DNA from: Actinomycetota bacterium
Lineage (GTDB): Bacteria > Actinomycetota > Acidimicrobiia > Acidimicrobiales > Aldehydirespiratoraceae
Direction: 5' to 3'
DNA: 32,748 nucleotides
Assembly: GCA_029979265.1 (NCBI GenBank)
Contig: JAPOHW010000010.1
Span: 108,689-141,436 of the forward strand
The notes under the pieces are model-generated. The model was not told where the DNA came from. It saw only the letters and a list, made by a program, of their open reading frames with translations, and searched no databases. Of this stretch, positions 8,063-15,704 are shown one piece after another. The position numbers were made by a program, and so were the translations under genes. The number at the start of each line of letters is the position of its first letter. Position 1 is the stretch's first letter.

Positions 8063-8107
8063 GCGGGTTAGGAAACTTCGCGTTCGTGCTAGACCCCCTA
8101 ACTCCGC
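8063..8107 (+). promoter_or_regulatory. Inverted repeat upstream of the class III aminotransferase (candidate operator)
   Basis: GCGGGTTAGG (8063-8072) is the reverse complement of CCTAACTCCGC (8097-8107) apart from one extra base, with 24 nt between. The right arm lies inside the spacer of the candidate promoter at 8090-8118, a position where a bound repressor would block RNA polymerase. The CTAAC/GTTAG core recurs before the TetR gene (10547, 10568) and before xsc (11184, opposite strand). A role as TetR operator is inference. Confidence 0.35.
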
Positions 8108-8118
8108 ATCACTAGAGT
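8090..8118 (+). promoter_or_regulatory. Candidate promoter for the aminotransferase gene
   Basis: TAGACC (8090-8095) and TAGAGT (8113-8118) are separated by 17 nt; each matches 4 of 6 bases of the housekeeping consensus. The start codon follows 23 nt later, with AGAGAGGGGG as ribosome-binding site in between, so this gene is leadered, unlike several neighbours. Confidence 0.3.
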
Positions 8119-8141
8119 CGCGCCAAGAGAGGGGGTCGCGA

Positions 8142-9518
8142 ATGGATTTCCGCGCCGCATCACAAGCCCACGTTGTCCCGCACTTCACCAAGGGCGCGGC
8201 GTGGAAGGCCGATGACATGCTGGTCATGGATCGCGGTGAGGGGTGTTACGTCTGGGACGGGGATGGCAACCGGTATCTCGACGGCCTTGCCGGGCTCTTT
8301 TGCACGAATCTCGGTCATGGCCGGGCCGACCTCGCAGCCGAAGCGAGCAAGCAGATGGAGCGCTTGGCGTTCTATCCGAACTGGGGAACCACGCACGAGC
8401 CGGTGTCGAAGGCCGCAACGCTCATCGCCGAGGTTGCGCCTGGTGATCTCGAAGACACCTTCTTCGTGAGTTCCGGCTCCGAAGCGGTCGAGTCGGCGCT
8501 CAAGTTTGCGCGGAACTACCACGTCGCGAACGGAGACGATTCCCGCTACAAGGTCATCAGCCGCGACTGGAGCTATCACGGCACCACCCTCGCCACGCTG
8601 ACGGTGACCGGAGTACCGAAGTTCCGAACGACGTTCCTTCCGATGATGTGGGACGGTGTACGACACGTTCGCAACACCCTGGGCGACACAGCAGAGGCGC
8701 TTGCATCGGCGAAGGCGATCGAAGACATGATCCTTGCCGAGGGTCCGGAGACGGTTGCCATGGTCATTGCAGAACCGGTCCAGAACGGTCGCGGCTGTCT
8801 GGTGCCCCCTGACGGGTACTGGCAGGAACTTCGTCGTATCTGCGACACGTATGGTGTGCTGCTGTGCGCCGACGAGGTCATCTGCTCGTTCGGTCGGCTC
8901 GGTCACTTCTTCGGGAGTGAACGGTTCGGCGTCGTCCCCGATCTGATCACCTTCGCCAAGGGTGTGACGAGCGCGTACCTGCCGCTCGGTGGCGTGATCG
9001 TGCGCCGTCCGCTGCTCGAGACGATCTGGGACTCCGAGGTCGGGCTCTACAACCACGGTTCGACCTTTGGTGGGCATCCGGTTGCCACCGCCGTGGCAGC
9101 CGCCAACATCGCTGCAATGCGAGATGAGCGGATCATGGAGCATGTGCGCGACAACGAGGGCTACATGGCGGCCGGTTTCGCAGCGCTCGTCGACAAACAC
9201 GACGTGCTCCGCGAGGTTCGCGGCACCGGGTACTTCTATGCGCTCGAGTTCATGGCGAGCCGTGACGCCGACCGCGACCTTGCCGCCGAGGATGCCCTCG
9301 CCCTCCAGCAGGGCGTTCTCGCTCGCGCCTGCCGCGACGCAGGCCTGCTGATCCGACCTGACGATCGAGGTGCGACGTTGCTCGTGTTCTCCCCGCCGTT
9401 GATCGCCGACCGGGCGGTCATCGACGACATGCACGACAGGGCCGATCAGGTCGTGACCAAGGCCACGGAGTGGCTGGCGCAGCACGGATCGTCGCTCGGC
9501 GGATCGAGCCGAAACTAG
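8142..9518 (+). CDS. Class III aminotransferase, probable taurine-pyruvate aminotransferase
   Basis: This 458-residue PLP-dependent enzyme carries the class III signatures: '[24 protein letters not shown]' near the N terminus, '[14 protein letters not shown]' (111-124), the cofactor Asp in '[13 protein letters not shown]' (D244), and Lys273 in '[15 protein letters not shown]' forming the Schiff base. It belongs to the omega-amino acid:pyruvate group, which moves terminal amino groups from beta-alanine, GABA, taurine or amines to pyruvate. Phosphate acetyltransferase and Xsc lie downstream on the same strand, which makes taurine the most economical substrate: taurine + pyruvate gives sulfoacetaldehyde + alanine. 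Sequence alone would not settle this; hypotaurine, beta-alanine or putrescine remain possible. A good AGAGAGGGGG ribosome-binding site supports the ATG. Confidence 0.85.
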   Translation: MDFRAASQAHVVPHFTKGAAWKADDMLVMDRGEGCYVWDGDGNRYLDGLAGLFCTNLGHGRADLAAEASKQMERLAFYPNWGTTHEPVSKAATLIAEVAPGDLEDTFFVSSGSEAVESALKFARNYHVANGDDSRYKVISRDWSYHGTTLATLTVTGVPKFRTTFLPMMWDGVRHVRNTLGDTAEALASAKAIEDMILAEGPETVAMVIAEPVQNGRGCLVPPDGYWQELRRICDTYGVLLCADEVICSFGRLGHFFGSERFGVVPDLITFAKGVTSAYLPLGGVIVRRPLLETIWDSEVGLYNHGSTFGGHPVATAVAAANIAAMRDERIMEHVRDNEGYMAAGFAALVDKHDVLREVRGTGYFYALEFMASRDADRDLAAEDALALQQGVLARACRDAGLLIRPDDRGATLLVFSPPLIADRAVIDDMHDRADQVVTKATEWLAQHGSSLGGSSRN

Positions 9519-9552
9519 TCGTGGGGAACGGCCTGTCGAGGCAGCCGTCGCC

Positions 9553-10476
9553 ATGAGCATCCTCGATGGCTGGTATCGACGCGCTGCAGGAACGCGGCGA
9601 CGAATCCTGCTTGCCGACAATGATCCGAGAGCGTTCGAGGCGGCCGACCGACTCAACGCCGAGGGTCTGGCGGAGGCGCTCGTGATTGGACGAGACCTGG
9701 GTTCGTTGCGCGACATCGGTCACGGACCTGCCCTCGAACTGATCGAGCGGCTCGCATCGGTGGGCGACGACGATCCATGGTTCGGACGTCGACTCGATGT
9801 CGATGACCCGCTCACGATCGCTGCGGCACTGGTGAAAACCGGATGGGCCGCTGGCGCCGTTGGCGGAGCGACGCGGCCGACAGGAGACGTCATCCGGGCT
9901 GGCCTGCGCATCCTCGGTGTTGCCTCCGGTGTCAGTGCCGTGAGCAGTTGCTTCTTCTTCGTGCTGCCAGACGGTCGACCGATCGTCTATGGCGACTGCG
10001 GCGTGCTGCCCGATCCAGACGTCGAACAGCTGGCATCGGTAGCCCTCTCCAGCGCAGCGTCGTTTGCGCAGCTGACGGGCGAGGAGCCACGCGTCGCGCT
10101 CCTGTCGTTCTCCACCAAGGGCAGTGCTCGGCATCCGCGCGTCGACAAGGTTGTCGAGGCCACCGAGATTGTGCGTCGAGAGGCTCCCAACCTGGTGGTC
10201 GACGGTGAGTTGCAGTTCGATGCGGCGTGGGTGCCTTCGGTCGCCGCGGTCAAGGCGCCCGGGTCACCGGTTGCCGGCCGTGCCAACGTCTTCGTGTTTC
10301 CCGATCTCGACAGTGGCAACATCGCCTACAAAATCACCGAGCGACTCGGAGGGGCCCAGGCGTTCGGACCGCTGCTGCAGGGACTTGACGGGGTCTTGCA
10401 CGATCTCAGCCGAGGCTGCCATGCCGACGACATCGTGAATGTGGCCGTGATCGCGTCACTGCAGGCATCGGGCTGA
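9553..10476 (+). CDS. pta: Phosphate acetyltransferase (Pta/EutD type)
   Basis: This 307-residue single-domain enzyme interconverts acetyl phosphate and acetyl-CoA. Family signatures are clear: '[22 protein letters not shown]' (101-122), '[19 protein letters not shown]' (185-203), '[10 protein letters not shown]' (216-225), '[18 protein letters not shown]', and a closing '[25 protein letters not shown]'. It lacks the N-terminal DRTGG-type regulatory domains of long Pta proteins. It starts 34 nt after the aminotransferase on the same strand. No acetate kinase gene is nearby. With Xsc producing acetyl phosphate two genes downstream, its job here is probably to feed that carbon into acetyl-CoA rather than fermentative acetate production. 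Confidence 0.92.
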   Translation: MSILDGWYRRAAGTRRRILLADNDPRAFEAADRLNAEGLAEALVIGRDLGSLRDIGHGPALELIERLASVGDDDPWFGRRLDVDDPLTIAAALVKTGWAAGAVGGATRPTGDVIRAGLRILGVASGVSAVSSCFFFVLPDGRPIVYGDCGVLPDPDVEQLASVALSSAASFAQLTGEEPRVALLSFSTKGSARHPRVDKVVEATEIVRREAPNLVVDGELQFDAAWVPSVAAVKAPGSPVAGRANVFVFPDLDSGNIAYKITERLGGAQAFGPLLQGLDGVLHDLSRGCHADDIVNVAVIASLQASG

Positions 10477-10521
10477 TGTGGATCTCTGGGTGAGGCGGTC
10501 GAGATCGTGAGGTGGCGCTGA

Positions 10522-10533
10522 GTGGCCGGCCAC
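10522..10533. repeat. Perfect 12-bp palindrome downstream of pta
   Basis: GTGGCCGGCCAC lies 45 nt after the pta stop and 14 nt before the first TCTAAC element of the tetR promoter. With no loop and no T-tract it is a poor terminator; it could be a protein-binding site. Confidence 0.3.
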
Positions 10534-10546
10534 AAGTTCAGTCTGA

Positions 10547-10573
10547 TCTAACCGATCCGTGATAGGGTCTAAC
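10547..10573 (+). promoter_or_regulatory. tetR promoter with two TCTAAC repeats 21 bp apart
   Basis: TCTAAC occurs at 10547-10552 and 10568-10573, exactly 21 bp (two helical turns) apart, so both would face the same side of the DNA. The second overlaps the last base of the -10-like TAGGGT (10563-10568), which is followed by 7 nt and the tetR ATG, implying a leaderless mRNA. The position suggests autorepression by the TetR protein. The TCTAAC complement GTTAGA occurs before xsc at 11184-11189. Confidence 0.4.
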
Positions 10574-10575
10574 TC

Positions 10576-11169
10576 ATGGTGCGAACGCCGCTCGATACCG
10601 AAAAGGTCGTCGACGAGGCTGCTCGCATCGCCGATGCCGAGGGGCTTGATGCGGTCACACTCACCCGTGTCGCTGATCGACTCGGTGTTCGGCAACCGGC
10701 GCTGTACCGACACGTCGAGGGCTTCGACGACCTGATCCGAAGCCTCGGGCTCAGGGGCCGCAAGCTTCTTGCGGATCGACTCAGCACGGCAGCCCAAGGC
10801 GTGGCCGGGCCCGACGTCGTGCAAGCGCTCGGTCACGCATGGCGGGGGGTCGTGCGCGACGCGCCTGGGCTCTATGCAGCGACCGATCGTTACCCGTGCG
10901 CCGGTGATCCCGAACTCGAGGACGCAGTCGAAGAGATCGTCACGATCATCGCACGCTCCCTCGGCGGATTCGACCTCGACAACTCGCAGCGGATCCACGT
11001 TGCTCGGGCCTTGCGAAGCTCGTTCCATGGCTTTGCCCACCTCGAATCCGGCGATGGTCATCCCCACCCACACGACCTCGAGGACACGTTCTCGGGGCTT
11101 GTCGACCTGCTCCTTGCCGGCATCCGGCAACTGGAATCGGCACCTGACATGGCTGGCTCGCCGAGATAG
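10576..11169 (+). CDS. TetR/AcrR family transcriptional regulator
   Basis: This 197-residue protein has an N-terminal TetR helix-turn-helix at ~8-55: 'TEKVVDEAARIADAEGLDAVTLTRVADRLGVRQPALYRHVEGFDDL'. The alpha-helical ligand-binding domain follows, with a C-terminal part of the TetR_C_33/WHG kind ('LGHAWRGVVRDAPGLYAATDRYP', 'RALRSSFHGFAHLESGDG'). Members usually repress nearby genes until a small ligand binds. It lies between pta and xsc on the same strand, and CTAAC/GTTAG elements occur before the aminotransferase gene, its own start and xsc. It is therefore the likely local regulator of the sulfonate module. The ligand is unknown; taurine, sulfoacetaldehyde or an acyl-CoA are guesses. Confidence 0.88.
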   Translation: MVRTPLDTEKVVDEAARIADAEGLDAVTLTRVADRLGVRQPALYRHVEGFDDLIRSLGLRGRKLLADRLSTAAQGVAGPDVVQALGHAWRGVVRDAPGLYAATDRYPCAGDPELEDAVEEIVTIIARSLGGFDLDNSQRIHVARALRSSFHGFAHLESGDGHPHPHDLEDTFSGLVDLLLAGIRQLESAPDMAGSPR

Positions 11170-11183
11170 CATCTCACCGTTCT

Positions 11184-11189
11184 GTTAGA
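11184..11189 (-). promoter_or_regulatory. GTTAGA element upstream of xsc (candidate TetR half-site)
   Basis: GTTAGA is the exact complement of the TCTAAC pair at the tetR promoter. It lies 57 nt before the xsc start codon in a 76-nt intergenic gap. Six bases alone are weak evidence; the case rests on recurrence at three intergenic regions of the same module. Confidence 0.25.
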
Positions 11190-11245
11190 GCCTCTCACGC
11201 AGGTTCGACCAACGATTCTTCGAGCCACGCAGGGGGCCCCACGAC

Positions 11246-13012
11246 ATGACCCGAATGACGCCGTCCGAGGCCTTTGTCGAGACGATGGTTGCCAATGGTG
11301 TCACCACCACCTTCGGCATCATGGGAAGCGCATTCATGGATGCGATGGACATCTTCGCTCCCGCCGGCATCGAACTTGTGCCGGTCGTGCACGAGCAGGG
11401 TGCAGCCCACATGGCCGACGGCTATGCGCGGGTCAGCGGGAAACATGGCGTGGTGATCGGCCAGAATGGCCCCGGCATCTCCAACTGTGTGACGGCGATC
11501 GCCGCCGCGTTCTGGGCTCACAGCCCGGTGGTGATGATCACTCCGGAAACCGGAACGATGGGTCAGGGTCTGGGCGGTTTCCAAGAGGCCAACCAACTCC
11601 CCATGTTCCAGGAGTTCGTGAAGTACCAGGGGCATATTGCCAACGAGAACCGCATGGCAGAGATCACGGCTCGCTGCTTCGATCGGGCCATGTCCGAGAT
11701 CGGTCCCACGCAACTCAACATCCCCCGCGACCGCTTCTACGGCGACATCGACTGCGAGATTCCCGAGCCGATGCGGATCGACCGTGGCCCCGGGGGTGAG
11801 CGAACCATCGGCGAAGCCGCCGAGTTGTTGGCGGCAGCCCGATTCCCGGTCATGGTCAGCGGTGGCGGTGTGGTCATGGGCGATGCAGTCCCAGAGGCGA
11901 TCGCCCTCGCCGAACGCCTCGGCTGTCCCGTCGTGAACAGCTACCTGCACAACGACTCGTTCCCGGCCAGCCACCCCCAGTGGTGCGGCCCGCTCGGCTA
12001 CCAGGGCTCGAAGGCAGCGATGAAGTTGATCGCTCAGGCGGACGTTGTGCTGGCGCTCGGAACCCGCCTCGGTCCGTTCGGAACCCTCCCTCAGCACGGG
12101 ATGGACTACTGGCCTGAGGACGCCAAGATCATTCAGGTCGATGCCGACCAGAAAATGATCGGCCTCGTGAAGAAGGTGCAGGTCGGCATCGTCGGCGATG
12201 CCGGCGCAGCGGCGACGGCCCTGCTCCAGCGCATCGAGGACAGGACCCTGGCCTGCGATGCGACCCGCGATGAACGTGCTGCCACCACGGCGGCCGAGAA
12301 GGCTGCGTGGGAAGCGGAACTCGATGCCTGGACCCACGAGCGCGATGAGTTCTCGATGGAGATGATCGCCGAGGCCGATGGAGAGGCCGGCACGTGGCTT
12401 CACCCGCGGCAGGTGCTTCGCGAGCTCGAGCGAGCCATGCCGGCTCGGGCGATGGTCTCGACCGATATCGGCAACATCAACTCGGTCGCCAACAGCTACC
12501 TGCGGTTCGAAGAGCCCCGTTCATTCTTTGCTCCCATGAGCTGGGGAAACTGTGGCTATGCGCTTCCCACCGTGATCGGAGCCAAGAAGGCAGCACCGGA
12601 TCGCCCGGCGATCTCGTATGCAGGTGATGGCGCCTGGGCGATGAGCATGAGCGAATTGATGACAGCTGTTCGTCACAACATCCCGGTCACGGCAATCGTG
12701 TTCCACAACCGCCAGTGGGGTGCCGAGAAGAAGAACCAGGTCGATTTCTACGGTCGCCGGTTCGTTGCCGGTGAGCTCGAGGGGGGCGAGAACTACAGCG
12801 ACATCGCAAAGGCGATGGGAGCCGAGGGCGTTCGTGTCGACCAGCTCGATCAGGTCGGTCCAGCGCTCACGGCCGCGGTCGAGGCGCAGATGAACGACGC
12901 AACGACCACGGTTGTCGAGATCATGTGCACCAAGGAACTCGGCGATCCCTTCCGCAAGGATGCCTTGAAGACGCCGACGCGCTACCTCGACAAGTACAAG
13001 GACTATGTCTGA
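11246..13012 (+). CDS. xsc: Sulfoacetaldehyde acetyltransferase (Xsc), thiamine-diphosphate dependent
   Basis: This 588-residue enzyme of the acetolactate-synthase superfamily converts sulfoacetaldehyde + phosphate to acetyl phosphate + sulfite. The N-terminal pyrimidine-binding domain carries the essential Glu (E50 in 'VVHEQGAAHMADGYAR') and 'QNGPGISNCVTAI'. The middle domain has 'ADVVLALGTRLGPFGTLPQ'. The C-terminal pyrophosphate domain has GDGAW (460-464) with Asn488 (GDG-X~25-N). Segments such as 'GFQEANQLPMF', 'NIPRD', 'HNDSFPASHP...GPLGYQGSKAAM' and 'LPQHGMDYWPEDAKIIQVD' match recalled Xsc sequences closely, better than acetolactate synthase or glyoxylate carboligase. AGGGGG upstream of the ATG supports the start. 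With the aminotransferase and Pta upstream it completes taurine carbon flow to acetyl-CoA. No sulfite-handling or taurine-uptake gene lies in the window. Confidence 0.88.
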   Translation: MTRMTPSEAFVETMVANGVTTTFGIMGSAFMDAMDIFAPAGIELVPVVHEQGAAHMADGYARVSGKHGVVIGQNGPGISNCVTAIAAAFWAHSPVVMITPETGTMGQGLGGFQEANQLPMFQEFVKYQGHIANENRMAEITARCFDRAMSEIGPTQLNIPRDRFYGDIDCEIPEPMRIDRGPGGERTIGEAAELLAAARFPVMVSGGGVVMGDAVPEAIALAERLGCPVVNSYLHNDSFPASHPQWCGPLGYQGSKAAMKLIAQADVVLALGTRLGPFGTLPQHGMDYWPEDAKIIQVDADQKMIGLVKKVQVGIVGDAGAAATALLQRIEDRTLACDATRDERAATTAAEKAAWEAELDAWTHERDEFSMEMIAEADGEAGTWLHPRQVLRELERAMPARAMVSTDIGNINSVANSYLRFEEPRSFFAPMSWGNCGYALPTVIGAKKAAPDRPAISYAGDGAWAMSMSELMTAVRHNIPVTAIVFHNRQWGAEKKNQVDFYGRRFVAGELEGGENYSDIAKAMGAEGVRVDQLDQVGPALTAAVEAQMNDATTTVVEIMCTKELGDPFRKDALKTPTRYLDKYKDYV

Positions 13013-13060
13013 GGCTCACGATGCTGCGTCGACGCCTCGGTCGAGCGGACCCCTCGAGTC

Positions 13061-13990
13061 GTGATCCCCGACGTACCCGTCGACGTCGAAGCGGTGTTCG
13101 GCTTCCCCTCGGGCCTGAAGGTCGTTGGCTTCGCCGAGCCGAACGAGCATGTTCCCGACATCGACCCTGCGTACCGGTTCGAGCCGGCGGTCACGAAGGC
13201 GATCCTCGCCGGGTTCGTGCACAACCGTCGCGTGCTCGTGCAGGGTGCACACGGCACCGGTAAGTCGACCCATCTCGAGCAGGTCGCAGCGCGGCTCAAC
13301 TGGCCCATGGTGCGAGTCAATCTCGACGGACACATCACTCGGCTCGACCTCGTGGGCCGAGATGCCGTCGTGGTGCGCGACGGTGTGCAGGTGACCGAGT
13401 TTCGAGAGGGCATCCTTCCGTGGTCGCTGGAGCGGCCGGTTGCCCTCGTGTTCGATGAACTCGACGCCGGGCGGGCCGACGTCATGTTCGTCATCCAGCG
13501 AGTGCTCGAGCGGGGTGGCAAATTCACGCTGCTCGATCAGAACCGCGTGCTCACTGCGCACACCGGTTTTCGCATGTTCGCAACATCCAACACGATCGGC
13601 CTGGGAAATCTGACCGGCCTCTACCACGGCACCCAGTTGCTCAACCAGGCGCAGGTCGACCGGTGGGACATCGTCGCACGTCTCGACTACCTCGATCCTG
13701 CCGTCGAGGCCGCGATCGTCACCGCTCGTGTTCCACAGGTCGACGCTGCTGAGGTTGACCAGATGGTTGCCACGGCAGGCATGACGAGAGTCGGATTCGC
13801 GGCAGGGGATCTCTCGACCGTGATGTCACCTCGGACCGTTATCAGTTGGGCCGAAAACCTCGAGATCTTCGAGGATCTCGTCGAAGCCTTCGAGCTGGCA
13901 TTCGCCAATACCTGCGATCCGGCCGAGCGGCCCATCCTGTCGGAATACCTCCAACGGGCGACGGGGCTCGAACTCCCCGACCTCGGGTGA
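13061..13990 (+). CDS. cobS: Cobaltochelatase subunit CobS-type AAA+ ATPase
   Basis: This 309-residue AAA+ protein has Walker A GAHGTGKST (62-70) and Walker B 'LVFDELDAG' (129-137). The segments 'HNRRVLVQGAHGTGKS', 'RVNLDGHITRLDLVGRDAVVV', 'GVQVTEFREGILPW', 'NLTGLYHGTQLLNQAQVDRWDIV' and 'DLSTVMSPRTVISWAEN' follow CobS of the aerobic cobalamin pathway almost block by block, rather than the general MoxR group. CobS and CobT form the ATP-driven motor that helps CobN insert cobalt into hydrogenobyrinate diamide. The GTG start at 13061 has no obvious ribosome-binding site and lies 48 nt after xsc. Its stop overlaps the cobT start in GTGA. No CobN gene is nearby, so partner and metal are inferred. 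Confidence 0.88.
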   Translation: MIPDVPVDVEAVFGFPSGLKVVGFAEPNEHVPDIDPAYRFEPAVTKAILAGFVHNRRVLVQGAHGTGKSTHLEQVAARLNWPMVRVNLDGHITRLDLVGRDAVVVRDGVQVTEFREGILPWSLERPVALVFDELDAGRADVMFVIQRVLERGGKFTLLDQNRVLTAHTGFRMFATSNTIGLGNLTGLYHGTQLLNQAQVDRWDIVARLDYLDPAVEAAIVTARVPQVDAAEVDQMVATAGMTRVGFAAGDLSTVMSPRTVISWAENLEIFEDLVEAFELAFANTCDPAERPILSEYLQRATGLELPDLG

Positions 13991-15678
13991 CCAGCGCGAC
14001 CGCTCGCCGGCGCAGGGCAGAGCGGCATGGTGCTGCGGTCGTGCGGGCCGTCGGCAGGCGGCCCGACGCCGATCTGCGAGGTGGCTCACTTCGCCTTGGG
14101 CAGCGACGTGTGGGGTTGGCATCGCCCCACCTCGCCGCCGACCTCGGTTCGGCCGTCCCGGCTCGCGCTCGCGGCATCGCCGATGCGCTCGGTTTGCTCC
14201 TGTGTCATTGCGATCTCGCGCTTCATCATGAGCTTGCGCCGACCGAGCCGCTCGAGCGGGTGGTCTTCGATCTCCTCGAACAGCTTCGGTGCGAGTCGCT
14301 GCGTCCCGACACCTGGCGGGGAATGGACGACAACCTCGCCACCGCATTTCGTGGTTGGTCCGATGACTGTCTGCACGAACGGGTGGCCGAGTCAGGTGTC
14401 GGCCTCCTGGTGTTCACCGTCGCTCATATGGCTCGCGGTCGTCTGTTGCGGCCGCTGACGAACGAGATTGTCGACGACGTCACCGAGGCGCAGCGGTTCT
14501 CCTTGGCGCCGCTCATCGGCGAAGACCTCGTCGCACTCTCCCGGCACCGGCACGACCAGCGAGCCTTCGCCTTCCACGCCCGCAGCATCGCAGAGGCCGT
14601 TGCGCTTGTGGCCGGTGATGCCACCCTCGCGTCGGATGGTGGTGATCTCGATCGAATGAAACTCGTCCTGGCGGGTTGGCACGAGGACGACGACGGCACC
14701 GGGTCGGTCGTTGCTGCCGGATCGCGGGCTCCCGGCCGCGTCGGCGACCTCGACGAACTCGGCGACTACGGAATCTTCACCCGAACGTTCGATCGGGAGA
14801 TCGCTGCTGAACTGCTTGTTCCAGCCGGTCGATTGCCGTCGCTTCGGGCCGAGCTCGACCGGCACCGAACGGCGCAATCGGTCAGCGCTGCACGCGTTGC
14901 CCACCGGCTCGTTCGGCTCCTTGCTCGTCCGACCATGGAGGGCTGGCAGATCGCCGAGGAGGAGGGTGACATCGACCCTGCTCGGCTGTCGATGATCATC
15001 ACTGATCCGGTCGAGCATCGGATCTTTCGACAGCCTCGGCTCCAACCTCTCACCGATGTGGCTGTGACGTTTCTGGTCGACACCTCGGGCTCGATGAAAC
15101 AGCAGCGATACGAAGCGGCTGCGGTGCTCGTCGACACGTTCGCACAGGCGCTCGATCTGGCGGGTGCAACGGTCGAGATTCTCGGGTTCACGACTCGCTC
15201 GTGGGCTGGCGGCAGGGCGGCCCAGGCGTGGCGGGCCGCAGGTTCGCCGGCCGGTCCGGGCCGGATCGCCGAGGTCGAGCGCATCGTCTACAAGGACGCC
15301 GCCACGACGTGGCGCCGGGCGCGACGGTCGATCGGGACGATGCTGTCGGTCCACCACTACCGCGAGGGGGTCGACGGGGAAGCGGTTGCCTGGGCCTATC
15401 GGCGGCTCGTCGGATTGGAGGCGAGTCGGCGTCTCCTGGTGGTCGTGAGCGATGGTGCACCCATGGAGACAGCGACATCGGCCGCGAATCGGGACGGCTT
15501 TCTCGACGATCACTTGGCGGCTGTCGTGACGGCGATCGACGATCGTGCCGATGTCGAGATCGGTGCCCTCACCCTCGATGCCGACCTCTCCGGGGTCTTC
15601 CGCAGGTCGCGGCCGATCGATCTCGACGGCACACTCGGCCTCGGGCACTACGAGGTACTTGCCGACCTCTTCGGCTGA
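13987..15678 (+). CDS. cobT: Cobaltochelatase subunit CobT-type protein with VWA domain
   Basis: This is a 563-residue protein. GTG at 13987 was chosen because it overlaps the cobS stop (GTGA); the open frame extends further upstream only through cobS. The N-terminal part contains 'CHCDLALHHELAPTEPLERVVFDLLEQLRCESL', typical of CobT. The C-terminal third is a von Willebrand A domain with MIDAS motif DTSGS (365-369), then 'VEILGFTTRSWAGG', 'WRRARRSIGTML', 'GEAVAWAYRRL' and 'LLVVVSDGAPMET'. It is somewhat shorter than Pseudomonas CobT (about 630, from memory), and the long acidic middle segment is reduced to a few Asp/Glu residues. It pairs with CobS in the chelatase motor complex; the absence of CobN nearby leaves the exact role open. 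Confidence 0.85.
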   Translation: MTSATARRRRAERHGAAVVRAVGRRPDADLRGGSLRLGQRRVGLASPHLAADLGSAVPARARGIADALGLLLCHCDLALHHELAPTEPLERVVFDLLEQLRCESLRPDTWRGMDDNLATAFRGWSDDCLHERVAESGVGLLVFTVAHMARGRLLRPLTNEIVDDVTEAQRFSLAPLIGEDLVALSRHRHDQRAFAFHARSIAEAVALVAGDATLASDGGDLDRMKLVLAGWHEDDDGTGSVVAAGSRAPGRVGDLDELGDYGIFTRTFDREIAAELLVPAGRLPSLRAELDRHRTAQSVSAARVAHRLVRLLARPTMEGWQIAEEEGDIDPARLSMIITDPVEHRIFRQPRLQPLTDVAVTFLVDTSGSMKQQRYEAAAVLVDTFAQALDLAGATVEILGFTTRSWAGGRAAQAWRAAGSPAGPGRIAEVERIVYKDAATTWRRARRSIGTMLSVHHYREGVDGEAVAWAYRRLVGLEASRRLLVVVSDGAPMETATSAANRDGFLDDHLAAVVTAIDDRADVEIGALTLDADLSGVFRRSRPIDLDGTLGLGHYEVLADLFG

Positions 15679-15691
15679 CCGGGCCGGCGGC

Positions 15692-15697
15692 TAGCCT
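15692..15697 (+). promoter_or_regulatory. -10 element for the aldehyde dehydrogenase gene (leaderless layout)
   Basis: TAGCCT is followed by 7 nt and the ATG at 15705, the leaderless spacing seen elsewhere in this window. It would make the dehydrogenase transcriptionally independent of cobT, whose stop lies just 14 nt upstream of the element. No clear -35 is visible. Confidence 0.35.
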
Positions 15698-15704
15698 CGG
15701 CTCC

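Noticed and set aside
8063..8107. Inverted repeat as a pheT terminator
   Set aside because: The 24-nt loop, location 130 nt after pheT, lack of a T-tract and overlap with a promoter favour an operator.
11246..13012. Acetolactate synthase large subunit (ilvB)
   Set aside because: No small regulatory subunit follows, and blocks such as 'GFQEANQLPMF' and 'LPQHGMDYWPEDAKIIQVD' fit Xsc better; the Pta context also favours an acetyl-phosphate-forming enzyme.
13061..15678. Reading the ATPase/VWA pair as a generic MoxR-VWA or McrB-like defence system
   Set aside because: The conserved blocks follow CobS and CobT specifically, including the CobT N-terminal region; no nuclease or other defence gene is nearby.
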